A DNA stretch of 64,000 nt, taken from Isoetes taiwanensis (lineage: Eukaryota; Streptophyta; Lycopodiopsida; Isoetales; Isoetaceae). Position numbers and translations under genes: made by a program. This document shows, in pieces, positions 21,838-33,079 of the stretch. The stretch covers positions 1,876,182 through 1,940,181 of the forward strand of contig JAJEKV010000059.1 of NCBI GenBank assembly GCA_021234155.1, written 5' to 3'. Within the stretch, counting starts at the first letter, position 1. Each line of letters opens with the position of its first letter. The notes below the pieces were generated by a model that ran no database searches, was not told where the DNA came from, and worked only from the letters and a program-made list of their open reading frames with translations.

Positions 21838-24312
21838 AGGACGATGTCCAGATTAACCACCATGTCCATATTAACCATGTCCAGATTAACCACCTAGGAC
21901 ACATGTCTAGATTAACCATGTCCAGATTAACCACTTTAGACTCATGTCCAGATTAACCACCCAAGTCCCATGTCCAGATTAACCACTTTAGACTTGTGTC
22001 CAGATTAACCACTTTAGACTTGTGTCCAGATTAACCACTTTAGACTTGTGTCCAGATTAACCACCTAGTACATATGTCCAGATTAACCACCCAAGACTTG
22101 TGTCCAGATTAACCACCTAGGACTTATGTCCAGATTAACCACCCAAGTCCCATGTCCAGATTAACCACTTTAGACTTGTGTCCAGATTAACCACCCAAGA
22201 CTTGTGTCCAGATTAACCACTTTAGACTTGTGTCCAGATTAACCACTTTAGACTTGTGTCCAGATTAACCACTTTAGACTTGTGTCCAGATTAACCACCT
22301 AGTACATATGTCCAGATTAACCACCCAAGACTTGTGTCCAGATTAACCACCTAGGACTTATGTCGGATTAACCACCCAAGATTAACCACTTTAGACATGT
22401 GTCCAGATTAACCACCCAAGACTTGTGTCCAGATTAACCACTATAGACTTATGTCCAGATTAACCACTTTAGACTTATGTCCAGATTAACCACTTTAGAC
22501 TTGTGTCCAGATTAACCACTTTAGACTTATGTCCAGATAAACCACCTAGGACATATGTCCAGATAAACCACCTAGGACTTGTGTCCAGATTAACCACTTT
22601 AGACTTATGTCCAGATTAACCACTTTAGACTTATGTCCAGATTAACCACTTTAGACTTATGTCCAGATTAACCACCTAGGACATATGTCCAGATTAACCA
22701 CCTAGGACATATGTCCAGATTAACCACTTTAGACTTATGTCCAGATTAACCACTTTAGACTTATGTCCAGATTAACCACTTTAGACTTATGTCCAGATTA
22801 ACCACCTAAGACTTATGTCCAGATTAACCACTATAGACTTATGTCCAGATTAACCACTTTAGACTTATGTCCAGATTAACCACTTTAGACTTATGTCCAG
22901 ATTAACCACCTATGACATATGTCCAGATTAACCACTTTAGACTTATGTCCAGATTAACCACTTTAGACTTATGTCCAGATTAACCACCTAGGACATATGT
23001 CCAGATTAACCACTTTAGACTTATGTCCAGATTAACCACCTAGGACATATGTCGGATTAACCACTTTAGACTTATGTCCGATTAACCACCTAGGACTTAT
23101 GTCGGATTAACCACCTAGGACATATGTCGGATTAACCACTTTAGACTTATGTCCGGATTAACCACTTTAGACTTATGTCGGATTAACCACCCAAGACTTA
23201 TGTCCGGATTAACCACTTTAGACTTATGTCCGGATTAACCACCCAAGACATATGTCCGTCGGATTAACCACTTTAGACTTATGTCCAGATTAACTTTAGG
23301 ACACCCAAGTCCCATGTCAGATTAACCACTTTAGACTTTTGTCCAGATTAACCACCCAAGACTTGTGTCCAGATTAACCACTATAGACTTATGTCAGATT
23401 AACCACTTTAGACTTATGTCCGGATTAACCACCTATGACTTATGTCAGATTAACCACCTAGGACATATGTCCACTTTAGGATTAACCACTTATAGACTTA
23501 TGTCGGATTAACCACCTATGACTTATGTCCAGATTAACCACCTAGGACATATGTCGGATTAACCACTTTAGACTTATGTCGGATTAACCACTTTAGACTT
23601 GTGTCCGGATTAACCACCCAAGACATATGTCGGATTAACCACTTTAGACTTGTGTCAGATTAACCACCCAAGACTTATGTCCGGATTAACCACTTTAGAC
23701 TTATGTCCGGATTAACCACCCAAGTCTTATGTCAGATTAACCACTTTAGAGACTTGTGTCAGATTAACCACCTAGGACATATGTCCGGATTAACCACTTT
23801 AGACTTATGTCCGGATTAACCACTTTAGACTTGTGTGTAACCACCTAGGACAGTTTAACCACTTTAGACTTGTGTCCAGATTAACCACTTTAGACTTGTG
23901 TCCAGATTAACCCCCGGACTTGTGTCAGATTAACCACCCAAGAGACTTGTGTCGGATTAACCACTTTAGACTTGTGTCGATTAACCACTTTAGACTTGTG
24001 TCCGGATTAACCACCCAAGACTTACGTCCGGATTAACCACTATAGACTTATGTCGGATTAACCACTTTAGACTTATGTCCAGATTAACCACCTATGACTT
24101 ATGTCCAGATTAACCACTTGTGTCCAGATTAACCACTTTAGACTTGTGTCCAGATTAACCACCTAGGACATATGTCCAGTTTAACCACTTTAGACTTGTG
24201 TCCAGATTAACCACTTTAGACTTGTGTCCAGACTAACCACTTTAGACTTGTGTCCAGACTAACCACTTTAGACTTGTGTCCAGATTAACCACCTAGACAG
24301 ATTAACCACCTA
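21838..24312 (+). repeat. Minisatellite array C of MULE-1, about 95 units of 26 bp
   Basis: Head-to-tail units share the core TGTCCAGATTAACCAC, followed by TTTAGACTTA, CTAGGACATA or CCAAGACTTG type spacers. The spacer types alternate in higher-order blocks. From about 23040 to 23850 many units lose CCA and read GTCGGATTAACC or CCGGATTAACC, a distinct sub-block. At 2.5 kb this is almost a quarter of the element. Confidence 0.95.
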
Positions 24313-24615
24313 GACAGAATAGAAATCCCATAGAAATTTGAAGAGAAAGAGAGGAAGGAACACTATTGTGAGATTAAGATAGACATCTATTATATTAAAA
24401 ATTGAGATTACAAAAAAAAAGATAGGAAGCAGCCTTGTGGCTTGTCACAGAGATGAACTTGAACTTCTTCACAAAAAAAGAGAGGCATAAGCCCAGCACA
24501 AAAGGCCAAATACCAGATATTTGTTAGACAGCTGCATCCGCTCTGTACCAAGATATTAGAGTGTCCAGGTAGAAAACTAGAGAAAACTATCAACTGGGAT
24601 TACATACGATGGTGC

Positions 24616-25265
24616 TTATTTGGAAATGCTCTCAACAGTTACATCTGGCACAGAAATGGGTTGTTGCCACAACATGTGATCTAGCACTTCACAAAGGCTA
24701 GGATCCCATCCCTGCAGGATGTCCTTGATCAACATCTTCTTCTGCATCTTGCACGAAACATACATTTCCTGAAAAGCCGGTTTCAAGTCATTACCATGCC
24801 AAACGAAATCCATGGCCAGCAATCTCCTCAAAGCCTTCGACTGGATGATGCACCTCTTTAGCTCTGCTAACATTGCTCCATCTGTGGGCTTACTAGCATC
24901 AGTCTGCAGTGGTCGGGGGGTCTCTCTTAGGCACTTGATCCTCTCTACTGCACCTGATGAAAACATGCAATCCAAGAACCCTAAACAAATTGAGGGATCA
25001 AGAAGTAAAATGGGAGGGACAAACTCTTACTTCTGAATGTGTGAATGCTGTCCACCTGGGCGAGTTCAATGCCTACGTCTTCCTGAAGCTCATTAAGGTG
25101 GACTAGAACGTCCTCAAGAGTGTGCACGTTCTGGACACTGCGCCTCCTCAGCTCCTGCCTGGTCCTCACCATCTTCGCTTCTAGGCGCTCCCTTCCTTCG
25201 CTTCTAGGTGCTCCCTTCCTTCGCTTCAAGGCGCCGCCTTCACTTGAGAATCCTACAATGCCCAT
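24616..25265 (-). CDS. MULE helper protein (homologous to a MULE-2 gene)
   Basis: Two exons, 25265-25031 and 24953-24616, join in frame at a GTAAGA donor and a TTTTCATCAG acceptor. The start could be the ATG at 25265 or a later one at 25172. Exon 1 includes VLVHLNELQEDVGIEL, a heptad-like helix. Exon 2 includes AMLAELKRCIIQSKALRRLL. The MULE-2 gene at 48167-48778 has the matching LDRLNEIQEEVREAD and LMLELKKYVIGVKALRALL at the same places relative to a similarly placed intron, so the two are homologous. No known domain is recognised. Possible roles are a transposase partner or a repeat-binding factor (inference). Confidence 0.65.
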
Positions 25266-25649
25266 TCAATTTAACCATGTCCGATTACTCACATCATATT
25301 CCACACATGGCTCGAGATGTTCCACACATGGCTCAACATGTTTAATCGTGGTCCCTATTACACACATCATGGTTCTACACATGGCTCAAGAAATGTAACC
25401 ATGTCCCGATTGCACACATCATATTCCACACATGGCTCGAGATATTCCACACATGTCCAGATAAACCATGGTTTATCAGGACTCTGGTTTTTTGGTGGTT
25501 ATTTCCGGCATTGGTCCTTTGGTTCTTAATTCAATAAATGTCGAGATTTAAAAAAAAATGGAGAGACAGAAAACGGAGAAATCCGCCATGAAGGATCTTC
25601 CGTGAAGAAAGATCCGGCGTGAAGGAGCGTGCCATCGCTTCTGGCAGCA
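25266..25649. other. Short repeats and spacer inside MULE-1
   Basis: Gene-free. It holds repeats of a CACACATCATATTCCACACATGGCTC word (core CACATGGCTC) at about 25288-25460, and one copy of the private repeat as a palindromic pair (TCCAGATAAACC/GGTTTATCAGGA) near 25457-25482. Confidence 0.6.
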
Positions 25650-25936
25650 GGTACATCGAGGTACCCTATGCGGCAGGCAGAGGTACGGTTGCCAGCCGAA
25701 AAAAGTGATGGCAGGTGGGAGGCAGGTCCGGTAAGCAATCCCATGGCATGGATGCGTGGTTATCCATCCGGATGCATCCGCGATGGGGCATGGATTGCGC
25801 GGCATGGGGATGCGGCGATGGGATAGATGCGGGATGGGGGGATGGGCGATTTTAGCGCGGAAACCATGGAAGGGACGTCCAGATTAACCGCATCCCGGAT
25901 GACATATACGGACTTCCATCAGGATGTAATTGGTGC
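25650..25936 (-). repeat. Right TIR of MULE-1
   Basis: This is the inverted match to 15277-15560. Its outer part also contains GACGTCCAGATTAACCGCAT (25874-25893), so a copy of the private repeat lies inside the TIR itself. The left TIR has a decayed counterpart, GTGGTTTTTCAGGACATCC. Confidence 0.7.
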
Positions 25937-26114
25937 TTTTGACAGTGTTAGATGGCTTAACGTGATGCCATTCAATAAACCAAATGAAGCCCAATCTCAT
26001 GAGTGCCATGGAAATGCAAAAATGGTCGATCAACATAATGGATGGTTTTGCCACTTATATACAAGGCGTAATTGAAGAATACAAGAAAAGTTTGAGAATA
26101 CAAGAAAAGGTTGA

Positions 26115-27567
26115 CTACGATATAGATCCATTTGCTTCTGCAGATGGTGGATCTACGTGCTTGACCCTCCGTCTAATAGGCTTCATGCTCTCGATAAGGT
26201 AAGATAGCCCCTTCAAGACATGCAGACGGCTATATGGAACCCCGGTTTTGCCAAGGCTTTTCCACATGAATCAAGCAAAGCACAAAACAAGGCACATACT
26301 TGATGTCATAATGCAATACCTACAAACAACAAACCCCAATTTATTAGAGCTGCTTGACGGCCTAGTCAAATACCAATGTTTAACAAAATGCTCATGCACG
26401 GTTAGCATGCAAACCAATACTCTTGTTCGGCATGATTTGCTAGAAACGTAATTTACAAAACATCGGGTTCAACTCCCTCATTATTCGGAAAAGCTAGCAT
26501 GCACAAGGGCGATGATAATCTTCTTTCATCCGGCATTATACTTCTCCAACCCAAAGACAAGAGTCCGAGTAATCACAAAATGGCAAGTCCCAATAAGCTG
26601 GCTTCTTGGAACTAATAATGTAGGCGGATATGATCCCCTTTGTCTACATTCAGGTCATGCATAACCTCGTCAAGGCTGCAGGTGTACACCTACTAGAAGG
26701 TTATGCAACTTTTGCTAGACAGTTGGAAAGTACTTCTGCTGTTTAGATGCAAGCTTCAAAAAGTAAAGACAATGTACCACATTTTACTGAGTTCCACGGC
26801 CGGGACCTTTTAAAGCACGGTTGTTTCCTTGGCTAATGCAAAGTATCCATGCATTACTCATAAAAATTTCAAATGTTAGAAAGCCAATCTCAGATTGACA
26901 TGTTTTACGGTTTGATACTTGAAAAGCTCCAACTAAGAACTTCATTCGATTTATGCAAAGTAAGGTAGATCTAACCTCTGCCCGACCATCTCCGATTGTC
27001 AACATCCGCCATGACTACATGCAGCCAATCTTGATTTTCTCTCCACCTCGAACCAGCTTTAACAACAACTTACGGGGGTACATTTTGGAGAATAGAACTC
27101 AAGCAAAATAGCCCTTTTATTGCTAGCCAATGCAAGTGCAAATGCTCTTTCTTCACCTCACCACCGCTCTTGAGGAAACAAAAGCAGGCTCAACCTTTGC
27201 GCCTTCTTTCCAAAAGCCCCAAACTCATGCCAAGACCCTGAACTCTAGACATCAACTGTTCTGCAAGGGGAACCCTAATCTCTGTTTCGGAAACCTTTCC
27301 TCCTAAAAAAGGAACTACATGACCCAAGGGAGCTCCCCGTCGCATTTGGATCTTTGAACTAGCATGTCCTTTGTTTTCTTCATCAGAAAATTTAGGGTTT
27401 ATAGAAGCTAAATCTGCTTGGAGGTGCCGGAAGCAGTTGTTTGCAATATTTAGGGCCCACGAAAAATCCAGGCTTGTGTTGATACGAGCAGAGGACTGAG
27501 ATGGCCATCTTAGATTGAGCCATTGAACTTGGATGGGATCTGAAGCTCTGCTTGGTACAGAATCCAT
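26115..27567 (-). CDS. Unidentified multi-exon gene model
   Basis: Exon 1 (27567-27195) begins MDSVPSRASDPIQVQW and continues in a clean 125-codon frame to a GT donor within CGCAAAGGTTG. An exon near 27068-26981 reads VVKAGSRWRENQDWLHVV followed by MADVDNRRWSGR. A terminal exon near 26190-26115 reads SMKPIRRRVKHVDPP and ends at TAG 26117-26115. A further middle exon may lie near 26565-26500 (AYWDLPFCDYSDSCLW). These pieces look coding by composition and splice signals, but I do not recognise the protein and the joins are not all phase-checked. It is probably a host gene lying just outside MULE-1. Confidence 0.35.
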
Positions 27568-27599
27568 TACTTATCAACTCCGCGCATTTCCTCACTATT

Positions 27600-28942
27600 T
27601 CTGCTACTGTGAGGAGAAGATTATGTGGATAACTAATGCCAGGTCAGCATCCATGGCAACGTTAGGGCTGCCCACGTAAGTTGTGGCCAAAACCATACCC
27701 TAAGGACACCAGCGGCCGGCCAAGAATCAATTTTGTGCGCACTAGGGGGACGAGGATGCCCAAGAAGTTCTTATCACACCTGCGCCCAAGATACTTGTGC
27801 TTCGATCGATATTCTTTGCTGCATAAGAACCCTAAATTTGCAGCCTTGATGATTTTCTGCGACGATCTTTTCTGCAACGTGAGCTGAGCTGGCAATGGCC
27901 ACGATCTTGGGCAGGGGGTAACCCCCGGCCAAGAATTTTAAGAGTGCCCAGGAATTTTTGTGTTTTGGGCACCCCTGGTGTGATAGGAGGTGCGTCCAAG
28001 TTTAAGAAATGCTACTTTGTGATTGGTTGAGGCTTTTTTTGAGTCTTGGCCGGCCACAAGTGTGTTTCCAGCCTAAGTTAACCGCTAGGCTTTGTAAACC
28101 AAGAAATCCCTGGTGTTTATTGCTGCCCTATGATAGTGCATAACAGGCAAGTGGAAGAGAGAAGGGGGCATTAAAGGCAATTTGAGATCTCATTTCATCC
28201 CCCTAAGAATCCTCCAATAAAATGGCTTCCCTCTTTAAATTGCAATTAATGCAGCACCAGCAACTTCATAGCCTTCATTTTTCAAGCATAACATTTGATC
28301 CACTCGTCAAAATGTTGCGGCGTTTGTTGCATTAGATGCGGAATGAAAAGATCTTTCCAATGATATATGGTTATCATGTATTTCAACATGGGCATATGCG
28401 TTAACCTTAAAAAAATATATTTTTTTGCTTATTTCTTGTACATTTATATCATAAAAGGTATATGAATGGGTTATCAATGGATAGATCTTTAGAAGACGAA
28501 TCCATTGCTATAAAAAGTGCTTGAATCGGATTTCTGGATCAAAAGTTATAGTGAAAAAATGATACTACAGAAGTTAGTTGGAACTGCATTAATTACATGC
28601 TGCCACATAATACTGGAATGAAATACACTGAAGCTCTTCTCTTATTGGACAGTTTAAAAAGCTTACGTGGCATTTTAAGCATCTCTTAATGGGACAAAAT
28701 ATGATCTCAAATTGCCTCTAATGGGGGGAGCGGCGGCATCGCAATTTTGCCCTCCATTCAACTTTGGAGGGCTTTCTTTGCCCTGGATTCAGCCTCGGAT
28801 GTTAATAATCCAGGCTCGGATGCTGATAATCGAGCTCTGGAGCTCTGATAACCGGTCTATGACCCTGCTAAACCTGTGATAACTGAGCTATGGAAGCTCT
28901 GATAACCCAGCTATGGATGAGGCAGCTTGACTGCCAGTTAAA
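27600..28942. other. Intergenic region
   Basis: No gene is supported. The first 300 bp is moderately GC-rich and could be the promoter/leader of the minus-strand gene model. The rest is AT-rich. The 28790-28930 stretch repeats words such as CTCTGATAAC and GAGCTATGGA. Confidence 0.35.
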
Positions 28943-29046
28943 GGGGATAAACACCCCTGCTGGCCCATGACCTCAGCTAAATGAGCTCACCCCTCCGGGC
29001 TCGCCCATTTATCTGAGGTAATGGGCTCTCAAGGGTGTTTATCCCC
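28943..29046. repeat. Foldback inverted repeat (about 46-bp arms)
   Basis: The left arm starts GGGGATAAACACCC; the right arm ends GGGTGTTTATCCCC. The arms also share ACCTCAG and a TAAATG/CATTTA pair around a 12-bp GC-rich loop. It could fold into a hairpin or be a very short MITE. Confidence 0.8.
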
Positions 29047-30051
29047 TCCTTCCACCGCCACTATTCCACTCCTGTTCCGTCAATTCTTCAAGGAAACACT
29101 GCTATATGTAGATGGTAGCTTCTTGTCAAAGACCACAAACTCCCCAGGGATCTTGCCAAGGAGTAAAATCCTTGATAATTGCCACCACATCAAGAAATGC
29201 CGGGCTATGATGGAATGTCAACACTCACAAAATCTTGATATTGTGGACTTTCGTAATTCATCCTTGCAAGAACTTCCGACTGAGTCGAATCTAGGCATTA
29301 TTGGTTCCCTTTTCTGGGTTGTCCCCCACAACCCTTGCTTAATTGGAAAGTTTAACAATCTAAACATAGGATCTTGTGCGTAGGAAAATAAGTTTCAAAG
29401 CTCAAAATTTTTCTTTCCCTCTCGTGTGACTTGGATGGCCACCTAGGTGTGCCATGTATAATTGTTATTGTTCGGTTCTACATGGCATCGGACTCTTATC
29501 GGCATCCTCTCCCATTTTTTTCTCGTATTTCCTCTCTTCTATACTTTTTGGTTTGCCCGTAGAGCAATCGTTGAGGAGTGTGGGGAGGAACAGATTGAGG
29601 GTCACGATTTAACAAATATTGTGGCATATTCTTTGTCTACGGCTGCGTACTTTCATGATTCTAGGGACACCTGAGGACAACTAGGCGATGTAAATTTTAT
29701 GGGAGTCTGGGTGGAAGGTGGGGCTGGAATCTCTGTTTTCTTGCATCGCCTAGATGTAGTGAAGGAAAGTGGAATCGGGGATGTGATCTTCGCTTCCTAG
29801 CGCTTCTTTATGGTAGTGAGGCAGAGGTAGGCAAAGGGGAAGTTCGTCAAGGCAACGTATGTTCAGAGTAATTATAATGGGTTATATGGATCATTTTGTT
29901 CAACGTTTTCTTGGTTTTCTTATATCTTTTTGGAAAAATACGGAGTCAGATGGAAACCTGGATACTCAAGGAAGGTGACTGTTGCATATTATTATGGTCA
30001 AAAAACAGCTAATGGAGCTACATATTTTAAACGAGGTGCAACTTGAACTAG
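29047..30051. other. Intergenic region
   Basis: There are two open stretches, 29047-29383 and 29462-29674, without recognisable domains or splice structure. I do not call a gene. Confidence 0.3.
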
Positions 30052-30880
30052 TAAGACTACTTTAATCAATCTAACCAGGGAGGAGCTAACGTGATTATTT
30101 TTTATCTTAAAGCTATGTTTTTTTTTATGACAATCCAGTGAATTATTTTAGGAATGTCCTCTATGGTTTTAGAAATTATATCGATATCAAAGACTATTTT
30201 AACCAATCTAACCATGGAGCTAACGTGATTATTTTTTATCTCATAAATCTACGTTTTGCTTGTAACAATCCATTGAATTATTTTAGTGATATGGTCTATG
30301 ATTTCAGGAATTATATCCATATCAAATCCCCTTAAATCCCCTGTTATTTTGCTACATATTCTAAACAAGATGCACCCTGAACTACCACAGTCGTCGGATC
30401 CATCGATTCTACGACTCAGACCGTATGTTAGAGCCTCTCGGCACCTCTTGTGTCGCTTATGCTCAGTTATGATTGGGGGTGCCTATGATCTTGAGATGTC
30501 AAATACGAGTTTGCCTAAGATTTTAATGGTATATCGAGCCTCTGTACGACTTCGCCTAAGGTACTAGAATATGAAATACGGGCTCAAACTCAATGTCCTA
30601 GTAATACTACTTTAACCAATTTAACCAGGAAACTAAATGGTTATCTTTATCTTTTATCTTAAATCTATGTTTTTTTTAATAACAATCCACTGAATTATTT
30701 TAGGGATATGGTCTATGGCTTTAGAAATTATATCCATATCAAAGACTACTCTACTTTAACCAACCTAACGAGGGAGCTAACGTGATTACTTTTAATCTTA
30801 AATCTATGTTTTTTTTATAACAGTCCATTAAATTATTTTAGATATGGTCTATGGAGGAATTATATCCATATCAATCCCCC
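30052..30880 (+). repeat. Four diverged copies of a 138-bp repeat
   Basis: Copies lie at about 30052-30189, 30190-30330, 30604-30741 and 30742-30878. Shared words are CTACTTTAA, GAGCTAACGTGATTA, AATCTATGTTTTTTTT, GAATTATTTTAG and AATTATATCCATATCAA. A 270-bp spacer after copy 2 and the DNA after copy 4 both begin with CCTGTTATTTTGCTACATATT, so a larger unit was also duplicated. Confidence 0.8.
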
Positions 30881-31619
30881 TGGAACCCCCTGTTATTTTG
30901 CTACATATTGGAGCTTAATGAGGCTCAGATTCTAGAGCATTTAAAAAATGCATCAGAGTTTTTAGGTCGTTGCGAATCTCTTTGGAAGGCACCAGTGTTG
31001 TTCTTTCTAATTATCAAAGTCTGCTAACCAACAAGCTTACTTCTCTAGGATACTTAAAAAGTTCAGGAAGGGAATTCAAACCAGTATAAGCTGAATGATT
31101 ATCTAAAAATCTTGGCGAGAGGCTAAAGCTGTAATCCATAATATTCTATGCTTCAAGAACCATTTCATATATAGCACTCAAAAAGTTTTTGCCTTTAGCA
31201 CAAAAGGATTGTTCACTTTTTTCTAAACTCTAAATATTGCCTAATTCTGCATTACCAGCCTTTATTCGCTCATCTTGGACTGGGGCAGACCTTTTGCAGG
31301 CCGTTCCGATCAGTTCCGACCAAGTTTTTGTCTTCGCCACTAAGTTCACGGCATCATTTGCGTTTTGCTATCGTTTGACGATTTTGTTAGCTTATAACTT
31401 AATTTTAAGGTTTAGTTTTATTTAATGATCAATTACTTCTAAGGTTTAATGCTACTTTTTGTTTATTTTAAAGCAACATTTCTAAGGCTATAGAAGTTAT
31501 ACTCATCTACAGATCTTAACTCCAATCTTAGTTCCTTTGCATCTGTGTTCATCCCCGCAAATCATCTGAGCCACACCCCTGAGCTTGTGCTTTAACAATC
31601 CTTCTTGTCTCAAAGCTGT

Positions 31620-32222
31620 GTTGAAATGTGTCATTGCATATGCTTAATGCAGATGTGAGTGATGTTCTGAGATTCTTGAAATTGATCTATGGCTTATAGG
31701 TTCAATCAATGGATTACCTATGTTGCATAGATGCAATCATGACATGGTTGAAAATCATTTAGGGTTGCCCAAGGTCATGTTGTTTAAGGGGTTAAAATAT
31801 ATATTCAACCGTCAGCAAAATAGACTGAAGGCATGTGGGATAAATCATAACCGATTCCAAACGGCAAGGCAAATCTTTTGGCTTGAATTCTTCCAAGATA
31901 AACACCTGTGAGAGATCACCGCCTGCTAATCTTGTATAGCTCATCTGTATATAATTGATTAATGATGGTGAGGTAAAAAAAAAAGGGCGTCTGAGCAGAC
32001 CGATCTTCATTCAACAATAAGACCAATTGTTTGAAGTTATTTGAGTGCTAAGTGCACTGAAGCTACAGTAACTTGCCTAAGATTATTTCAATGGTCAAAG
32101 TATTTTTGAAGTAGTTTCCATTTCTCAAATGTATGTAGTGAGACAAATTGAATTAAACTTCTTGTGCTAGATTATTGTGTATACAAGGTTTCTAGAAGAT
32201 ATATTGCTTGTTTACACTAACA
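31620..32222 (+). repeat. 5' LTR
   Basis: It starts TGTTGAAATGTG and ends TTTACACTAACA. It closely matches 34896-35534, but the 3' LTR has about 30 extra bp around 35086-35116, a short palindromic duplication of ATTCAA/TTGAAT words. Confidence 0.95.
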
Positions 32223-32223
32223 T

Positions 32224-32235
32224 TGGTATCAGAGC
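32224..32235 (+). other. Primer-binding site (tRNA-iMet)
   Basis: TGGTATCAGAGC directly follows the 5' LTR. It is the standard initiator-methionine tRNA complement of plant Copia elements. Confidence 0.95.
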
Positions 32236-32247
32236 CATCAAACACGA

Positions 32248-33050
32248 TGTCTAGCAGGTTTGGAGCTACATTGTCGAGCAGTGTGGAGGTCTACAAGGGT
32301 GGACCAGGTTTTCAGGTTTGGAAAGATCCCAAAGAGAGGATCTTTGGGATCTTGTTGATCCAATTCAAACAAATCCAGCACAAAGCATTACTGTACCAAG
32401 CACACCAGCAAGGTCAATAGTTGGGGGTTCAAATGCAAATGATACTAACACTGTTAATACAGGAAAAGTAGACTTTGCAGATGTAGGCAGATCAGCCAAA
32501 GGAGGAAGGTCAGAATATGCAAAGTTGAAAGAGGCACAAGGCATCATAACCTCAAAGGTAAGTGCCACTATTAGATTGAAGTTGAGAAATAAAAGCCCAA
32601 GAGAGATGTGGATGTATTTAATGAAGAACTTTGAAGAAAAATCCTCTTCTCAAATAGATCTCTTAGACAATGAGCTGAGAATTTTAAAATTGCACGAGGA
32701 GGATGATGTGTCAGATTTTTTTAATAAGTTTAACAATATTGTGGCTGATTTGGGAGCTGCTGGTAGAACTAACAGAGATGTATCGGGTTTTGGCCATTGC
32801 AAGGGCAGTCATTCATAATGAACAGCTTGGTTTGTTTATTAGAAATGTTGCTAGAAGTAGAGATGAGGTAGAAAACATTTTGAGAACTGAAATTGAATAG
32901 AAGTAGATAGTAAGGGGCAATGATGAAGAATCAACTGAAATTTTATACGCAGGAAAGAAAATAAAACTAGCAGTGAGAGAGGCACTTGTTATTACTGTCA
33001 TGAGGCTGGACATTTTAAAAGTAATTGTTCCAAACTAAAGAACGAATTCA
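32248..33050 (+). pseudogene. gag: Copia gag, frameshifted
   Basis: The ATG at 32248 begins MSSRFGATLSSSVEVYKG. The reading continues in another frame from 32318 through the UBN2-type capsid segment (REMWMYLMKNFEEKSSSQ, LDNELRILKLHEEDDVSDFF) until about 32818, then shifts again. A CCHC zinc knuckle CYYCHEAGHFKSNC is encoded at 32987-33028. A second knuckle near 33059 has lost its first Cys (YTCGGKGHVQAKC). Several frame changes and stops make this non-functional. Confidence 0.85.
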
Positions 33051-33079
33051 ACTACTACACGTGTGGTGGAAAAGGACAT

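Larger units (their letters stand above)
15277..25936. mobile_element. Mutator-like element 1 (MULE-1) with long TIRs
   Basis: The sequences at about 15277-15560 and about 25650-25936 are inverted copies of each other. Both begin GCAC and contain GGAAGTCCGTATATGTCATC, followed by CATCC-rich DNA. They enclose a MudrA-type transposase, three accessory genes and arrays of a private repeat. Total length is about 10.66 kb. No 9-bp target-site duplication is obvious, partly because the left flank is a poly(A) run. Confidence 0.75.

Noticed and set aside
18620-24312. Possible CRISPR-like array
   Set aside because: Units are contiguous 26-bp repeats with only a few recurring spacer types, in a plant genome, with no cas genes. 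It is a minisatellite.
29021-29383. 120-codon plus-strand frame
   Set aside because: Begins inside the foldback repeat and shows no domain or splice structure.
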